The position numbers were made by a program, and so were the translations under genes. A DNA stretch of 64,000 nucleotides. It comes from Saccharopolyspora shandongensis (GTDB lineage: Bacteria > Actinomycetota > Actinomycetes > Mycobacteriales > Pseudonocardiaceae). Of this stretch, positions 14,540-23,790 are shown piece after piece. The DNA lies in the NCBI RefSeq assembly GCF_900106995.1, contig NZ_FNOK01000027.1:57415-121414 (forward strand), read 5' to 3'. The first letter of the stretch is position 1, and each line of letters opens with the position of its first letter. The notes beneath the pieces were generated by a model. That model searched no databases and had not been told where the DNA came from. It was given only the letters and a program-made list of their open reading frames with translations.

Positions 14540-17251
14540 TCAGCCGCCGTACACGTCCTCCACGTAGCGCCCTTCGGCGATGAGGCCCTGCAACCAGGAG
14601 TCGGCGGTTTCCGCGTCGCTACCGGGGATTCGCTCGCGGTACACCGCGCGGAACGCGTCGCGCACGCCCGGCGCCATGCGGTTGCCGTCGCCGCAGACGT
14701 AGACCTTCGCCCCGGCCTGCAACAGGTTCCAGACCTCGTCGGCTTCCGCCGCGATGCGGTGCTGCACGAACCGGTGCCCGCCGACCGGCGCTTCGCTGAA
14801 CACCGGGCGGACGGCGACCGCACCGGCCGACTCGGCGGCGGCGAGTTCCGCCGCGTGGAGGTAGTCGGCATCCGCCGCGTCGCAGCCGAAGTAGCACAGC
14901 GCGGGGGCGAGCCGTGCGCCGCCTGCGACGAGGCCGCGCCGGTCCGCGATCGCGCCCCGGAACGGCGCCAGGCCGGTGCCCGCGGCGATCATGACCACCG
15001 GCACGTCCGTGCCGATGCGGAACGCTTCGCGGCACGGCTGGACGCGCGCCAGGACGGTGTCGCCCGGCCGCACCGCGTTCAAGTATCCCGAGCCGGTGCC
15101 CCGGAACTCCCCTCGCCCGGAGCGCGCCGGCCCCTGCAGGAGGGAGACCATCAGATCGGCGTGGCGCGGGTCGGCCGCCGGCGAGGAGGAGATCGAGTAG
15201 TGCCGTGGCCGCATCGGCGGCAGCAGGTCCAGGAGCACCGGCCAGGTGAGGACTTCCCGCAGCGCCGGGTGGTCCTCGATCACGTCCAGGAGCGTGCGCT
15301 GGTCCGCGGCGTCGTCGGCGAGCGCCCGGAGGGCGGCCTGCTCCGGCGGGCACGGGTTGAGGTCGGCGAGGACGCCGAGCTGTTCCGCGGTGGGGCGGTC
15401 CTGCAGTTCCACGTGCCGGGTCAGGAGATCGCGCACGGCGATCGGCCGGTCGATCGGCAGGGTGTCGCGGCCGGGGCGGCCCGGGGTGATGTTGAGGACC
15501 GCGTCCGGGTCGACGCCCAGCGCCTCGGCGGCGCGTGCGACCAGCGCCGGGTCGTTGGCCGGGAGAACCGTCAGGTGGTCGGCGGTCCGGTAGTCGCACC
15601 CCTCGGGCAGGGCCACCCGGACGAAGCGCTTGACCCGCGGGTACGCCGGATCGGTGAGGGTGCCGACCTCGGTCACCACCATCTCGGCCACGCCGTGCCG
15701 GGCGGCGAGCGCGTCGAGCGGACCGCCGGTGATTTCCGAGACCGCGTAACCGGTTTCGGCCTGCGGCGCCGCTCCGGCGGTCGCGGGATCACCGTGCCGT
15801 GCCAGCAGCGCGCTTCGCAGCGATGCGGTGAACGCCCGCACCGCGCCGGTCAGATCGCCCGCGGCGTCCGCCGCCGCGCGCTCCACGATGCGGAGGCCGC
15901 CGAGCTCCGTGAGCCGGGCATCGAAACGCGTCGGAACATGCTGGTAGGTGGCCGCCCAGTTGCGGTCGCCGACGCCCAGCACCGCGAAGGCCACGCCCTC
16001 GGCCGCGCCGGGTTCGGCCTCGTCCAGCCAGCGCGCGAACGACGCCGCGTCGTCGGTCGGGTGGCCGTTGTAGGAGGCGGCGACGATGACGACCGCCCGG
16101 TCGGTGGGCAGGCCGCCCGCGTAGGCGTCCAGCGGCGCGACCTCGACCTCGCAGCCGAGGTCGGCACCGGCGTCGGCGAGCCGGCCGGCGAAGTCGCGGC
16201 AGGTGCCGTAGTTCGAGCCGTGCAGGAGGAGCAGCTCGGTGCCTGGCAGCACGCGGCTGGGCAGCCCGGTGCCGGCCGCCGGTTCGTCGGCCGCTCCGGG
16301 AGTGCCGATTGGCAGCGCCGCGCGATTCGCCGCCCGGTCCGCGGCGGTGCGCGGCAGGAGGGTCAGCGTCAGCCCTTCCGGTTTGAGCGTCAGCGTTTCC
16401 TTCACGTCGAGCCGGTAGCCGGCATGATCGACCAGCCGGTACCGGTGCACCAGCATCGCGAGCAGCATGGTGGCCTCGTGCAGGGCGAACTGCCGCCCGA
16501 TGCACGCGCGCTCGCCGGTGCCGAACGGCTTGAACGCGTGCGGCGACCGGGCCGCCTCGGCCTCGGGGGTGAACCGCGCCGGGTCGAAGAGCTCGGGGTT
16601 GTCGCCCCACACCGGGTCGCGGTGCAGCACCGGCGTCAGCACCGCCACGGGTTCCCCGGCGCGCAGCGGAATCCGCCCGCCCAGCAAGGTGTCCTCGCGC
16701 GCCACCCGCCCGAAGGACGGAGCCGACGGCCACAGCCGCAGCGCCTCGTTGAGCACCTGGCGGGTGGCGGTCAGGCGGCCGACGTCCTCGAACGTCGGGT
16801 CCGGTTCGGCGTCGCCCCACAGCTCGTCCACCTCGCGCTGCACCACGTGCAGTGCCGTCGGGTGCTTGGCGAGGAAGTGCAGCGCGAACGACAGCGTGCC
16901 GGAGGTCGTCTCGTGCCCGGCGATGAGGAAGGTGATGATCTGGTTGCGGATGTTGGCGAGGTCCAGCGTGGTGCCGTCGGCGGGATGCGCCGCGCCGAGC
17001 ATGAGCCCCAGGAGGTCGTCGGCCGACGTTTCGCCCGCGGCCGTACGGGCGCCGATGACGTCGTCGACCACGGACGCCAGGTACGCGGCGTCGGCCCGGA
17101 ACGCCGCGTCCCGCTCGGCGTGATCGGCGCCGGGCGGCGCGGCCAGCCGCGACATGCTCCAGTCGAGGCAGCGCACCATGGAGCCGACGAACGGGTGCGG
17201 CTCGTCGCGGTCGAACGAGCCGAAGTCGAAACCGAAGCCGGCCAGCCCCAT
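14540..17251 (-). pseudogene. self-sufficient cytochrome P450-reductase fusion (CYP102/BM3-like), N-terminus missing
   Basis: About 903 codons align in order with P450 BM3. The oxygen-activating helix AGHETTSG is at 111-118, ExxR at 169-172, and the haem loop FGTGERACIG with Cys250. A flavodoxin domain follows from about 328 (LLLLHGSNYGTC). The FAD/NADPH reductase module contains RHYSISSSP and ends in YVEDVYGG. BM3 has its haem cysteine near residue 400, so about 150 residues of the haem domain are absent. The frame enters the family exactly at MGLAGFGFDFGSFDRDEPHP; upstream codons have no P450 character and no ribosome site. The ATG even overlaps the divergent LuxR start. A working haem domain is unlikely; only the reductase part could fold. 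Confidence 0.82.
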
Positions 17252-17912
17252 GGGACAGGAGTGGCGGGGCGGACCGCCGGGGCGCGCGCACCGGGATGAT
17301 GCGGTGGCGTGGCGCAACCGGGCGGTGATCCTGCTGGACCACCTGCCGATGCCGGTCGCGGTGTGCGACACCGGAGGCGCGATCCTGCTGGCCAATCCCC
17401 TGATGGCCGCGGAGTGGGGCGCGCTGCCCAGCCAGTTGCGCGGCCGCAACGCGCTCGACTTCTTCCGCCCGCGCTCCAGCGATCAGCTGCACCCGGTCGT
17501 CGAGGCGCTACGGCGGCGCCGCCGATCCCGCTACCCGGTCGAGGTGCGCTGGTCCGCGCCGGGCGGGTCGGAGCGGCACGGCGAGATGACCGTCGACGTG
17601 GTCAGCGAGGCCCCAGACGCCGAGACCGCGTTGCTGTTTTTACTGAACGTCCTCGGCGATGTCACCGAGCCCGCCGAACGACCCGACACCGCCCTGGTCA
17701 GCCCGGTGGAGGCGCGGATCCTGGCGCTCGCGGCCGGCGGAGTGACCACCGCGCAGATCGCCAAGTCGGTCGGCCTGACCGCGGACGGGGTCAACTACCA
17801 CCTTCAGCGCATGTCGCGCCGCTGGCGCGTGCCGAACCGGACTGCACTGGTCGCCCGCGCCTACGTGCTGGGCGTGCTGAAACTCGCTGCCTGGCCGCCA
17901 GAACCCGCCTGA
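17250..17912 (+). CDS. PAS domain LuxR-type transcriptional regulator
   Basis: A 220-residue regulator. The N-terminal half is a PAS-like sensor (VAVCDTGGAILLANPLMAAE, LRGRNALDFFRPR, RYPVEVRW). The C-terminus is a LuxR helix-turn-helix: ILALAAGGVTTAQIAKSVGL and TADGVNYHLQRMSRRW, then a hydrophobic tail. No receiver domain is present, so control is by ligand or redox state, not phosphorylation. The start codon is placed at 17250, but no ribosome site is seen and an upstream in-frame ATG exists inside the P450 frame. In the unbroken arrangement it would sit divergent to the P450 gene and is its likely regulator. The deletion that shortened the P450 gene ended at this gene's 5' edge. Confidence 0.72.
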   Translation: MGQEWRGGPPGRAHRDDAVAWRNRAVILLDHLPMPVAVCDTGGAILLANPLMAAEWGALPSQLRGRNALDFFRPRSSDQLHPVVEALRRRRRSRYPVEVRWSAPGGSERHGEMTVDVVSEAPDAETALLFLLNVLGDVTEPAERPDTALVSPVEARILALAAGGVTTAQIAKSVGLTADGVNYHLQRMSRRWRVPNRTALVARAYVLGVLKLAAWPPEPA

Positions 17913-18068
17913 CCATCCACTTCGGACACGAGCAGGTCCGGCGCCGTTTCGTCGTGAAGTGTTCACCGGTTCGGCACTGATCCGGTGCCGGACCCGCCCC
18001 TAGTGTCACGGTGCCCGCCGGCAGGTCCAGCAAGCGCGGGCGCCACTTCTCATCGGAGGAGCAAAGCC

Positions 18069-19214
18069 GTGGAACGTCGCACCTTCCTGCGTGCCGCCGT
18101 CGCCGGTGGCACCACCATCGCGTTCGGGTTCAGCGTGACGCGCGAGGCCATCGCCTACCCGGCGCAGACCGGTCCAAACCCCTACGGCCCCCTGCAGGCG
18201 GCCGATGCCAACGGCATCCAGCTGCCGGCGAACTTCACCAGCCGCGTGATCGCCCGATCCACCCAGAAGGTCGCCGGAACCGGCCACACCTGGCACGGCG
18301 CCCCGGACGGCGGCGCCTGCTTCGCCGACGGAGCCGGGTGGATCTACGTCTCGAACGCCGAACTCGGCTCCGGCGCGGGCGGGGTGAGCGCCGTGCGGTT
18401 CGACGGCAACGCGAACATCACCGCCGCGTACCCCATCCTGGCCGGCACGAGGCAGAACTGCTCCGGCGGCGCCACCCCGTGGAACACGTGGTTGTCGTGC
18501 GAGGAAACCGACCTCGGGTACGTCTTCGAGACCGACCCGTGGGGCGCGAAGCCCGCCGTCCGGCGGGACGCGATGGGTCGGTTCAAGCACGAGGCCGCGG
18601 CGGCCGACCCGGATCGCCGGGTCGTCTACCTGACCGAGGACGAACCCGACGGCAACTTCTACCGGTTCGTGCCCACCACCTGGGGCGACCTGTCCACGGG
18701 CACCCTGCAGGTGCTGGTCGACAACCGCGGCGCGCTGTCCTGGGTGGACGTTCCCGACCCGGACGGCAGCCCCACCCGCACCCGCAGGCAGGTCGCCGGG
18801 GCCAAGGTGTTCAACGGCGGCGAGGGCGCCTACTACCGCAACGGCACGTGCTTCTTCACCACCAAGGGCGACAACCGCGTGTGGGCCTACGACGCGGTCA
18901 ACAACGCCCTGGCCATCGCCTACGACGACAACCTGACCGGCAACCCGCCGCTGACCGGCGTGGACAACATCACCGGCGCCCCGGCCGGCGACCTCTACGT
19001 CGCCGAGGACGGCGGCAACATGGAGATCTGCATCATCACCCCCGACGACGTCGTCGCCCCGTTCCTCCGGGTCAACGGGCAGTCCGCCTCTGAGCTGTGC
19101 GGGGTCGCGTTCAACCCCGCGGGCAACCGCCTGTACTTCTCCTCGCAGCGCGGCGCCTCGGGCTCCAACAGCGGCGGCATCACTTACGAGGTGACCGGCC
19201 CGTTCCGCGGCTGA
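18069..19214 (+). CDS. PhoX-like (DUF839) secreted phosphatase-family protein
   Basis: A 381-residue protein from a GTG with GGAGGA upstream. It opens with a twin-arginine signal, RRTFLRAAVAGGTTIAFGF, cleaved probably after the alanines near residue 30, so it is exported folded. The rest is a beta-propeller of the PhoX/DUF839 type with repeated segments (CEETDLGYVFETDPWG, YLTEDEPDGNFYRFVP, YVAEDGGNMEIC). In PhoX phosphatases these carry Ca/Fe-binding Glu and Cys residues, and the Glu-rich CEET and EDEPDG motifs are present. At 381 residues it is shorter than full PhoX (about 600-700), so a small family member with unproven phosphatase activity is the safer call. Confidence 0.8.
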   Translation: MERRTFLRAAVAGGTTIAFGFSVTREAIAYPAQTGPNPYGPLQAADANGIQLPANFTSRVIARSTQKVAGTGHTWHGAPDGGACFADGAGWIYVSNAELGSGAGGVSAVRFDGNANITAAYPILAGTRQNCSGGATPWNTWLSCEETDLGYVFETDPWGAKPAVRRDAMGRFKHEAAAADPDRRVVYLTEDEPDGNFYRFVPTTWGDLSTGTLQVLVDNRGALSWVDVPDPDGSPTRTRRQVAGAKVFNGGEGAYYRNGTCFFTTKGDNRVWAYDAVNNALAIAYDDNLTGNPPLTGVDNITGAPAGDLYVAEDGGNMEICIITPDDVVAPFLRVNGQSASELCGVAFNPAGNRLYFSSQRGASGSNSGGITYEVTGPFRG

Positions 19215-19226
19215 GCGCTCGACTTC

Positions 19227-19259
19227 AGGCCCGCGATCCCCGCCGGGGCTCGCGGGCCT
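19227..19259. terminator. bidirectional terminator between PhoX-like and MarR genes
   Basis: A perfect 10-bp stem, AGGCCCGCGA with TCGCGGGCCT, encloses a loop that can add four C-G pairs. It sits between two convergent genes and could end both transcripts. T-runs are absent, as is common in high-GC actinomycetes. Confidence 0.6.
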
Positions 19260-19260
19260 T

Positions 19261-19713
19261 CTAGTTCGCCGCCCCGTACCAGCCCACCGAGGTCTGATCC
19301 ACCTTTTCCAGCAGTTCCAGCAGGGTTCGCCGCTGCTCCGCGGTGAGCGGGGCGAACAGTTCGCCGGCCGCGCGGGCGCGGAGCTCGGTCAACCGCTTGC
19401 ACATCTTGCGGCCTTCCGGGGTCAGCTCCAGCAGGGTGGAGCGGCGGTTGCCGGGATCGACCTCGCGCCGCAGCAGGCCCGCCTCTTCGAGGGCGTCGAC
19501 GATCGGCGTCACCGCCCGCGGCACCACGTGCAGCCGCTCGGCCAGCTCCGCCATGCGAGGCGGCGTCTCGCACCTGCCCAGCACGAACAACGCACGCGCT
19601 TGTGCGGGCGTCAGCCCGAGATCCCCGGCGCCGCGCCGCTGCAGGACGTGCGCGGACTTGGCGAGCCGCAGGAACAGCGCGCCGAGACGTTCTTCCTCAC
19701 CACCGGCATCCAC
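19261..19713 (-). CDS. MarR family transcriptional regulator
   Basis: A 150-residue winged-helix repressor. The DNA-binding region runs from LTPAQARALFVLGRC through MAELAERLHVVPRAVTPIVD, with the wing AGLLRREVDPGNRRSTLLELT. Flanking helices form the dimer interface. The start is the GTG at 19713. A TAAGCT box lies on its strand at 19725-19720, six bases before it, so the mRNA is probably leaderless. It is divergent from an ABC exporter and is the likely repressor of both genes, responding to a drug or toxic small molecule (inference from the common MarR-exporter arrangement). Confidence 0.88.
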   Translation of the reverse strand: MDAGGEEERLGALFLRLAKSAHVLQRRGAGDLGLTPAQARALFVLGRCETPPRMAELAERLHVVPRAVTPIVDALEEAGLLRREVDPGNRRSTLLELTPEGRKMCKRLTELRARAAGELFAPLTAEQRRTLLELLEKVDQTSVGWYGAAN

Positions 19714-19719
19714 CCGCTC

Positions 19720-19759
19720 AGCTTAACAGAGTGACAGTAATAGTGAACCATGGTAAATA
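19720..19759. promoter_or_regulatory. divergent promoter/operator region of MarR and ABC exporter
   Basis: On the minus strand, TAAGCT at 19725-19720 with TTCACT 16 bases upstream fits the MarR gene. On the plus strand, GTGACA at 19731-19736, 17 bases, TAAATA at 19754-19759 fits the exporter. Two AGTGA repeats 12 bp apart (19730-19746) lie between and overlap both promoters, a plausible MarR site. Confidence 0.42.
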
Positions 19760-19797
19760 TGAAGATGTCTCTGCATTCGATCGCACTGGAGCCGCCT

Positions 19798-21579
19798 ATG
19801 TCATCGCCCGAGGAATCCACTCCCCCGCCCGCCCGGCTCCGCCGCATCGGCCGCCTCTTCCGCCCGCATCGAGGCACGCTGCTGGTCGTCGCGCTGCTGG
19901 TCGCCGCGTCGTCCCTGGTCTCCGTCGCGTCGCCGTTCCTGCTGCGCGAGGTCCTCGACGTCGCCATCCCGCAGCAACGGCTCGGCCTGCTGACCGCGCT
20001 GGTGCTCGGCATGATCGGCGTGGCCGTCGCGACCAGCGTGTTCAACGTCGCGCAGACGTACCTGTCCACCAAGGTCGGGCAGAACGTGATGCACGGTCTG
20101 CGCTCGGCGGTCTACGCCCGGCTGCAACGCATGTCGCTGGCGTTCTTCACCCGCACCCGGACCGGCGAGATCCAGTCCCGCATCGCCAACGACATCGGCG
20201 GCATGCAGGCCACCGTCACGTCCACCGCCACCTCACTGGTCTCCAACCTCACCACCGTGGTGGCCACCGTGGTCGCGATGGTCGCGCTGGACTGGCGGCT
20301 GACGATCGCGTCGGTGGCCCTGCTGCCGGTGTTCGTGTTGGTGAGCCGCCGGATCGGCCGGGAACGCAAGGAGATCACCGCGAAGCGGCAGCGCCAGTTG
20401 GCGTCGATGTCCGCCGGCGTGCAGGAATCCCTGTCCGTCAGCGGCATCCTGCTGGGCCGCACGATGGGCCGGGCGAGGTCGCTCACCGACGCCTTCGTCG
20501 ACGAGTCCGCCGCGTTGGCCCGGCTCGAGGTCAGCTCCAGCATGGCCGGCCGGTGGCGGATGTCGAGCATCCAGATCGTGATGACCGCGCTGCCCGCGCT
20601 GATCTACTGGGCGGCCGGCGTCACCAGCACCTTCGGCGTCCCGCTGATCACCCTGGGCACCCTGGTCGCCTTCGTCACCTTGCAGCAGGCCCTGTTCCGG
20701 CCGACGCTGTCGCTGCTGTCCACCGGCGTGGACGTGCAGAGCTCGCTGGCGCTGTTCGGCCGCATCTTCGAATACCTCGACCTGCCGATCGACATCGACG
20801 AACCGGAGCGGCCGGAGCGGCCGTCGCGGATCGAGGGCGAGGTGCGGTTCGCGGACGTGTCGTTCGCCTACTCGCCCGAGGTCACCGACGGAACCCTCAC
20901 CGGGATCGACGTGACCGTGCCCGCCGGCACCAGCCTCGCGGTGGTCGGCGAAACCGGGTCCGGGAAGACGACGCTCAGCTACCTGGTGCCGCGCCTCTAC
21001 GACGTCACCGGCGGACAGGTGCGCATCGACGGCGTCGACGTGCGCGAGCTCGGCTTCGACACGCTCGCCGATGCGGTCGGCGTGGTCTCCCAGGAGCCCT
21101 ACCTGCTGCACGCCTCGGTGGCCGAGAACCTGCGCTTCGCCAAGCCCGACGCCACCGACGAGGAACTGGTCGCGGCCGCGAAGGCGGCGCAGATCCACGA
21201 TCACGTGGCGGCGCTGCCGGACGGCTACGAAACCTTGGTCGGCGAGCGCGGATACCGGTTCTCCGGCGGGGAGAAGCAGCGGCTCGCGATCGCCCGCACG
21301 ATCCTGCGCGACCCGCCGATCCTGATCCTCGACGAGGCCACCAGTGCCTTGGACACCCAGACCGAACGCGCGGTGCAGCAGGCCCTCGACGCGCTGTCCT
21401 CGGGCCGGACCACGATCACGATCGCGCACCGGTTGTCGACCGTGCGCGACGCGGACCAGATCGTGGTGCTCGACGGCGGGCGGATCGCGGAGCGCGGCAC
21501 GCACGACGAACTGCTGGCCGCCGAGGGCCGGTACGCGGCCCTGGTCCGACGCGACGACCAGCTCCCCTCCGCCGCGTGA
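19798..21579 (+). CDS. multidrug-type ABC exporter, fused permease and ATPase
   Basis: A 593-residue half-transporter of the MsbA/LmrA type. About residues 20-300 hold six membrane helices and about 350-590 the ATPase. The ATPase carries Walker A GETGSGKTT at about 384, signature FSGGEKQR at about 488 and Walker B LILDEATSALD at about 509, followed by the H-loop IAHRLSTV. It should dimerise in the membrane and export a hydrophobic compound using ATP. The ATG at 19798 is preferred because GGAG precedes it at six bases; an ATG at 19750 would add 16 residues without family support. It is divergent from its probable MarR repressor. Confidence 0.9.
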   Translation: MSSPEESTPPPARLRRIGRLFRPHRGTLLVVALLVAASSLVSVASPFLLREVLDVAIPQQRLGLLTALVLGMIGVAVATSVFNVAQTYLSTKVGQNVMHGLRSAVYARLQRMSLAFFTRTRTGEIQSRIANDIGGMQATVTSTATSLVSNLTTVVATVVAMVALDWRLTIASVALLPVFVLVSRRIGRERKEITAKRQRQLASMSAGVQESLSVSGILLGRTMGRARSLTDAFVDESAALARLEVSSSMAGRWRMSSIQIVMTALPALIYWAAGVTSTFGVPLITLGTLVAFVTLQQALFRPTLSLLSTGVDVQSSLALFGRIFEYLDLPIDIDEPERPERPSRIEGEVRFADVSFAYSPEVTDGTLTGIDVTVPAGTSLAVVGETGSGKTTLSYLVPRLYDVTGGQVRIDGVDVRELGFDTLADAVGVVSQEPYLLHASVAENLRFAKPDATDEELVAAAKAAQIHDHVAALPDGYETLVGERGYRFSGGEKQRLAIARTILRDPPILILDEATSALDTQTERAVQQALDALSSGRTTITIAHRLSTVRDADQIVVLDGGRIAERGTHDELLAAEGRYAALVRRDDQLPSAA

Positions 21580-21619
21580 GCTCCGGAATCGCGTGGGGCG
21601 TTCACCATCCATCCGGCTG

Positions 21620-21665
21620 GCCGTGAGCGCGGAACGGGATCGTGGTCCCGTTCCGCGCTCACGGC
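21620..21665. terminator. strong bidirectional terminator
   Basis: A 20-bp perfect inverted repeat (21620-21639 with 21646-21665; core GAGCGCGGAACGGGA) around a six-base loop, midway between the convergent exporter and sialidase genes. It can stop transcription from both sides. Confidence 0.75.
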
Positions 21666-21682
21666 ATTCGGCCCGCGGACCG

Positions 21683-23581
21683 TCAGGAGATGCCCTCCAT
21701 CGGCAGCCGGAGCCCGAGGCGGCCGCCGATCTGCGCGTTCCGCGTCCGGACGGCCTCCAGCTCCGCCGGCGTCAGCGCGCGCCGGTAGACGCGCACCTCG
21801 TCAACGGCGCCGCGGAAGCGGTTGGCGCCGTCCACGCGCTGTCCGATGTGGATTCCATTGACCCCGAACTCCTTGCCCTCGGTGACAGAACCCGGCGGCA
21901 GGTCGGCAGATCCGACTTCCCGGCCGTCGATGCGCAGCACGAACCGGCCGTCTGCCCGCTGGAGCGCCGCGTGGTGCCACTGGTCGTCGTTGTACGCGCC
22001 GGCGGACTGCACGGTGATGTTGAAGCGGTCCACCATGATCAGCGCCAGGATCCGTTTCGAACCGGGTTCCGCGCGCAGCCACAGCTGCGGCGTGGTGCCG
22101 CTGCCGGTCCGGTAGGCCCACAGCAGCGCGTGCGAGCCGGTGGTGTCCGCGTAGCGGAACCACGTCGTCAGGGTGAAGTCGCCGCCGCCGAGGTCGATCG
22201 ACTCGTCGAAGGGCACCTCGACGCGGTCGTCCGCGCCGTCCAGGGCCAACGCGTTCCCGAACCGCCCGGGCACCAGCGCCGCGCCGCCGCGGACGAAGGC
22301 GGGGTTGCCGCGGCCGGAGTCATCGGGCGTGGTCGGACCGGGTGCGGGCGGTCCCGGAACGCCCGGCGGTGTGCCGTTCGGCGTCGCCAGGTACGCCTCG
22401 TTGAAGCGCGCCCACCGGATCGACTCGTACGGCGTGGCGACGCCGGCTTCGTAGTACAGCCCGATCTCGTCGCCGTCGAGCTTCACCATGTCCGAGTACG
22501 CCGACGGCCCCCACCAGAAGACCTTGCCCTGCTCCCAGGGCTGCCAGCTCCTCCCCTCGTCGTAGGACGAACGCACCGACATCGCCTCGCGCGCCACCGG
22601 ATGCGCCGGCGCGGACAGCAGGATCCGGTCCTCGGCGTCGCCCTGGTCCCGGGCGTGCAGGCGCAGCGTCGACGCCTGCACGTCGGGCATGGCCAGGTCG
22701 ATGGCCCGGAACGGCTTGTCGAACGTCGCTCCCCCGTCGCTGCTGATCGCGGCCGACCGATGGCCCGGATCGGTGCCGCGATCCCTGGCCAGCGCGTAGA
22801 TCCGCCCATCAGTGAGCTCGACGACGGTCACCTCCTGCGCGATGACCGTCCCGTCGTCGACGGCCGCGGACGCGCCGATGTTCCAGGTCTGGCCGCTGTC
22901 GTCGCTGTAGAGCAGGTGCGTGCCGTAGACGTGCGGGCCCACGCCGTCGTTGATCTCGTGGCTGGCGCCGACGACCAGTCGCCCCGCGTGCGGGCCGCGG
23001 GTGAGCTGGATGCCGTGCATCGGGCCGGTGGCGTACCAGAAGTTCCACTCCGGGCGCTTGCCCTCGGTCATCTCGCGCGGCGCCGACCACGTGGCCCCGT
23101 CGTCGTCGCTGACCTGGACGAACGGATCGCGATCGCAGCCGTTCGGGCAGGGATCGGGCCCGTTGTGGTTGCTGACCAGCACGACGCGGCCGGTGCGCTG
23201 GTCGACGATCGGCACCGGATTGCCGTGCGTCGACCCGTCGCCGTCGGAGACCACCTGCAGCGGACCCCAGGTGCGGCCACCGTCGGTGGAGCGCCGCAGC
23301 ACGATGTCGATGTCGCCGTCGTCGCCGCAGTCCGCGACCCGGCCCTCGGCGAAGGCGAGGACGTCGCCGTTCCCGGCCCGGACGACGGCCGGGATGCGGA
23401 AGCACGCGTAACCGAAGTCCTGCTTCGCGAACAGGACCTGCTCGTCGACGAAAGGTGCTGCCTGGTCCGGTTCGGCGGCCGCGCCGGCCAGCGATCCCGG
23501 CAGCATCGCGACCGACAGCAGGGCGCTCAACGCCGCGGCTCTCCACCGCCGCCGCGGCGGCCCTCCAGGTGCTATGCGCAT
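21683..23581 (-). CDS. secreted exo-alpha-sialidase with C-terminal LamG-like domain
   Basis: A 632-residue protein that releases terminal sialic acid from glycans. The first 35 residues are a Sec-type signal peptide (arginine-rich start, hydrophobic core, AAA cleavage region). The catalytic beta-propeller begins with the FRIP motif (ACFRIPAVV). It contains four Asp-box repeats: STDGGRTW, SDDDGATW, SDDSGQTW and SSDGGATF. After a Pro-rich linker near residue 395, a concanavalin/LamG-type domain (about 420-600) probably binds carbohydrate. It is divergent from a family-5 ABC importer, and a matching operator-like element lies on each side of the gap. The two may thus be induced together to harvest and import a sialylated product. 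No sialic acid catabolic genes are in the window. Confidence 0.9.
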   Translation of the reverse strand: MRIAPGGPPRRRWRAAALSALLSVAMLPGSLAGAAAEPDQAAPFVDEQVLFAKQDFGYACFRIPAVVRAGNGDVLAFAEGRVADCGDDGDIDIVLRRSTDGGRTWGPLQVVSDGDGSTHGNPVPIVDQRTGRVVLVSNHNGPDPCPNGCDRDPFVQVSDDDGATWSAPREMTEGKRPEWNFWYATGPMHGIQLTRGPHAGRLVVGASHEINDGVGPHVYGTHLLYSDDSGQTWNIGASAAVDDGTVIAQEVTVVELTDGRIYALARDRGTDPGHRSAAISSDGGATFDKPFRAIDLAMPDVQASTLRLHARDQGDAEDRILLSAPAHPVAREAMSVRSSYDEGRSWQPWEQGKVFWWGPSAYSDMVKLDGDEIGLYYEAGVATPYESIRWARFNEAYLATPNGTPPGVPGPPAPGPTTPDDSGRGNPAFVRGGAALVPGRFGNALALDGADDRVEVPFDESIDLGGGDFTLTTWFRYADTTGSHALLWAYRTGSGTTPQLWLRAEPGSKRILALIMVDRFNITVQSAGAYNDDQWHHAALQRADGRFVLRIDGREVGSADLPPGSVTEGKEFGVNGIHIGQRVDGANRFRGAVDEVRVYRRALTPAELEAVRTRNAQIGGRLGLRLPMEGIS

Positions 23582-23612
23582 GTCATGCCCTTCCAGCAGA
23601 GCGTACGAGGGA

Positions 23613-23632
23613 GGACATACTACGTCCTACGT
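23613..23632 (-). promoter_or_regulatory. operator-like element, sialidase side
   Basis: Reads ACGTAGGACGTAGTATGTCC on the minus strand, 31-51 bases before the sialidase start codon. It matches 17 of 20 positions with an oppositely oriented copy at 23744-23763 next to the ABC importer. Confidence 0.5.
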
Positions 23633-23743
23633 GGAACCTCCGGAAGACTCGGCGGAGGGCTCCGCGAAACCGGCCGGAAACCTCTCGATCAACTGTTCTT
23701 GACCGCCGAACGCAGCCGACCGTAGCCTGCACTCCCAGACTTG

Positions 23744-23763
23744 ACGTAGGACGTCCCATGTCC
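23744..23763 (+). promoter_or_regulatory. operator-like element, ABC importer side
   Basis: Reads ACGTAGGACGTCCCATGTCC on the plus strand, 28-47 bases before the binding-protein start codon. Together with its inverted partner at 23613-23632 it suggests one regulator controlling both divergent units. Confidence 0.5.
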
Positions 23764-23790
23764 CGTCGCTCAAACCCGCCAGGAGGCAAC

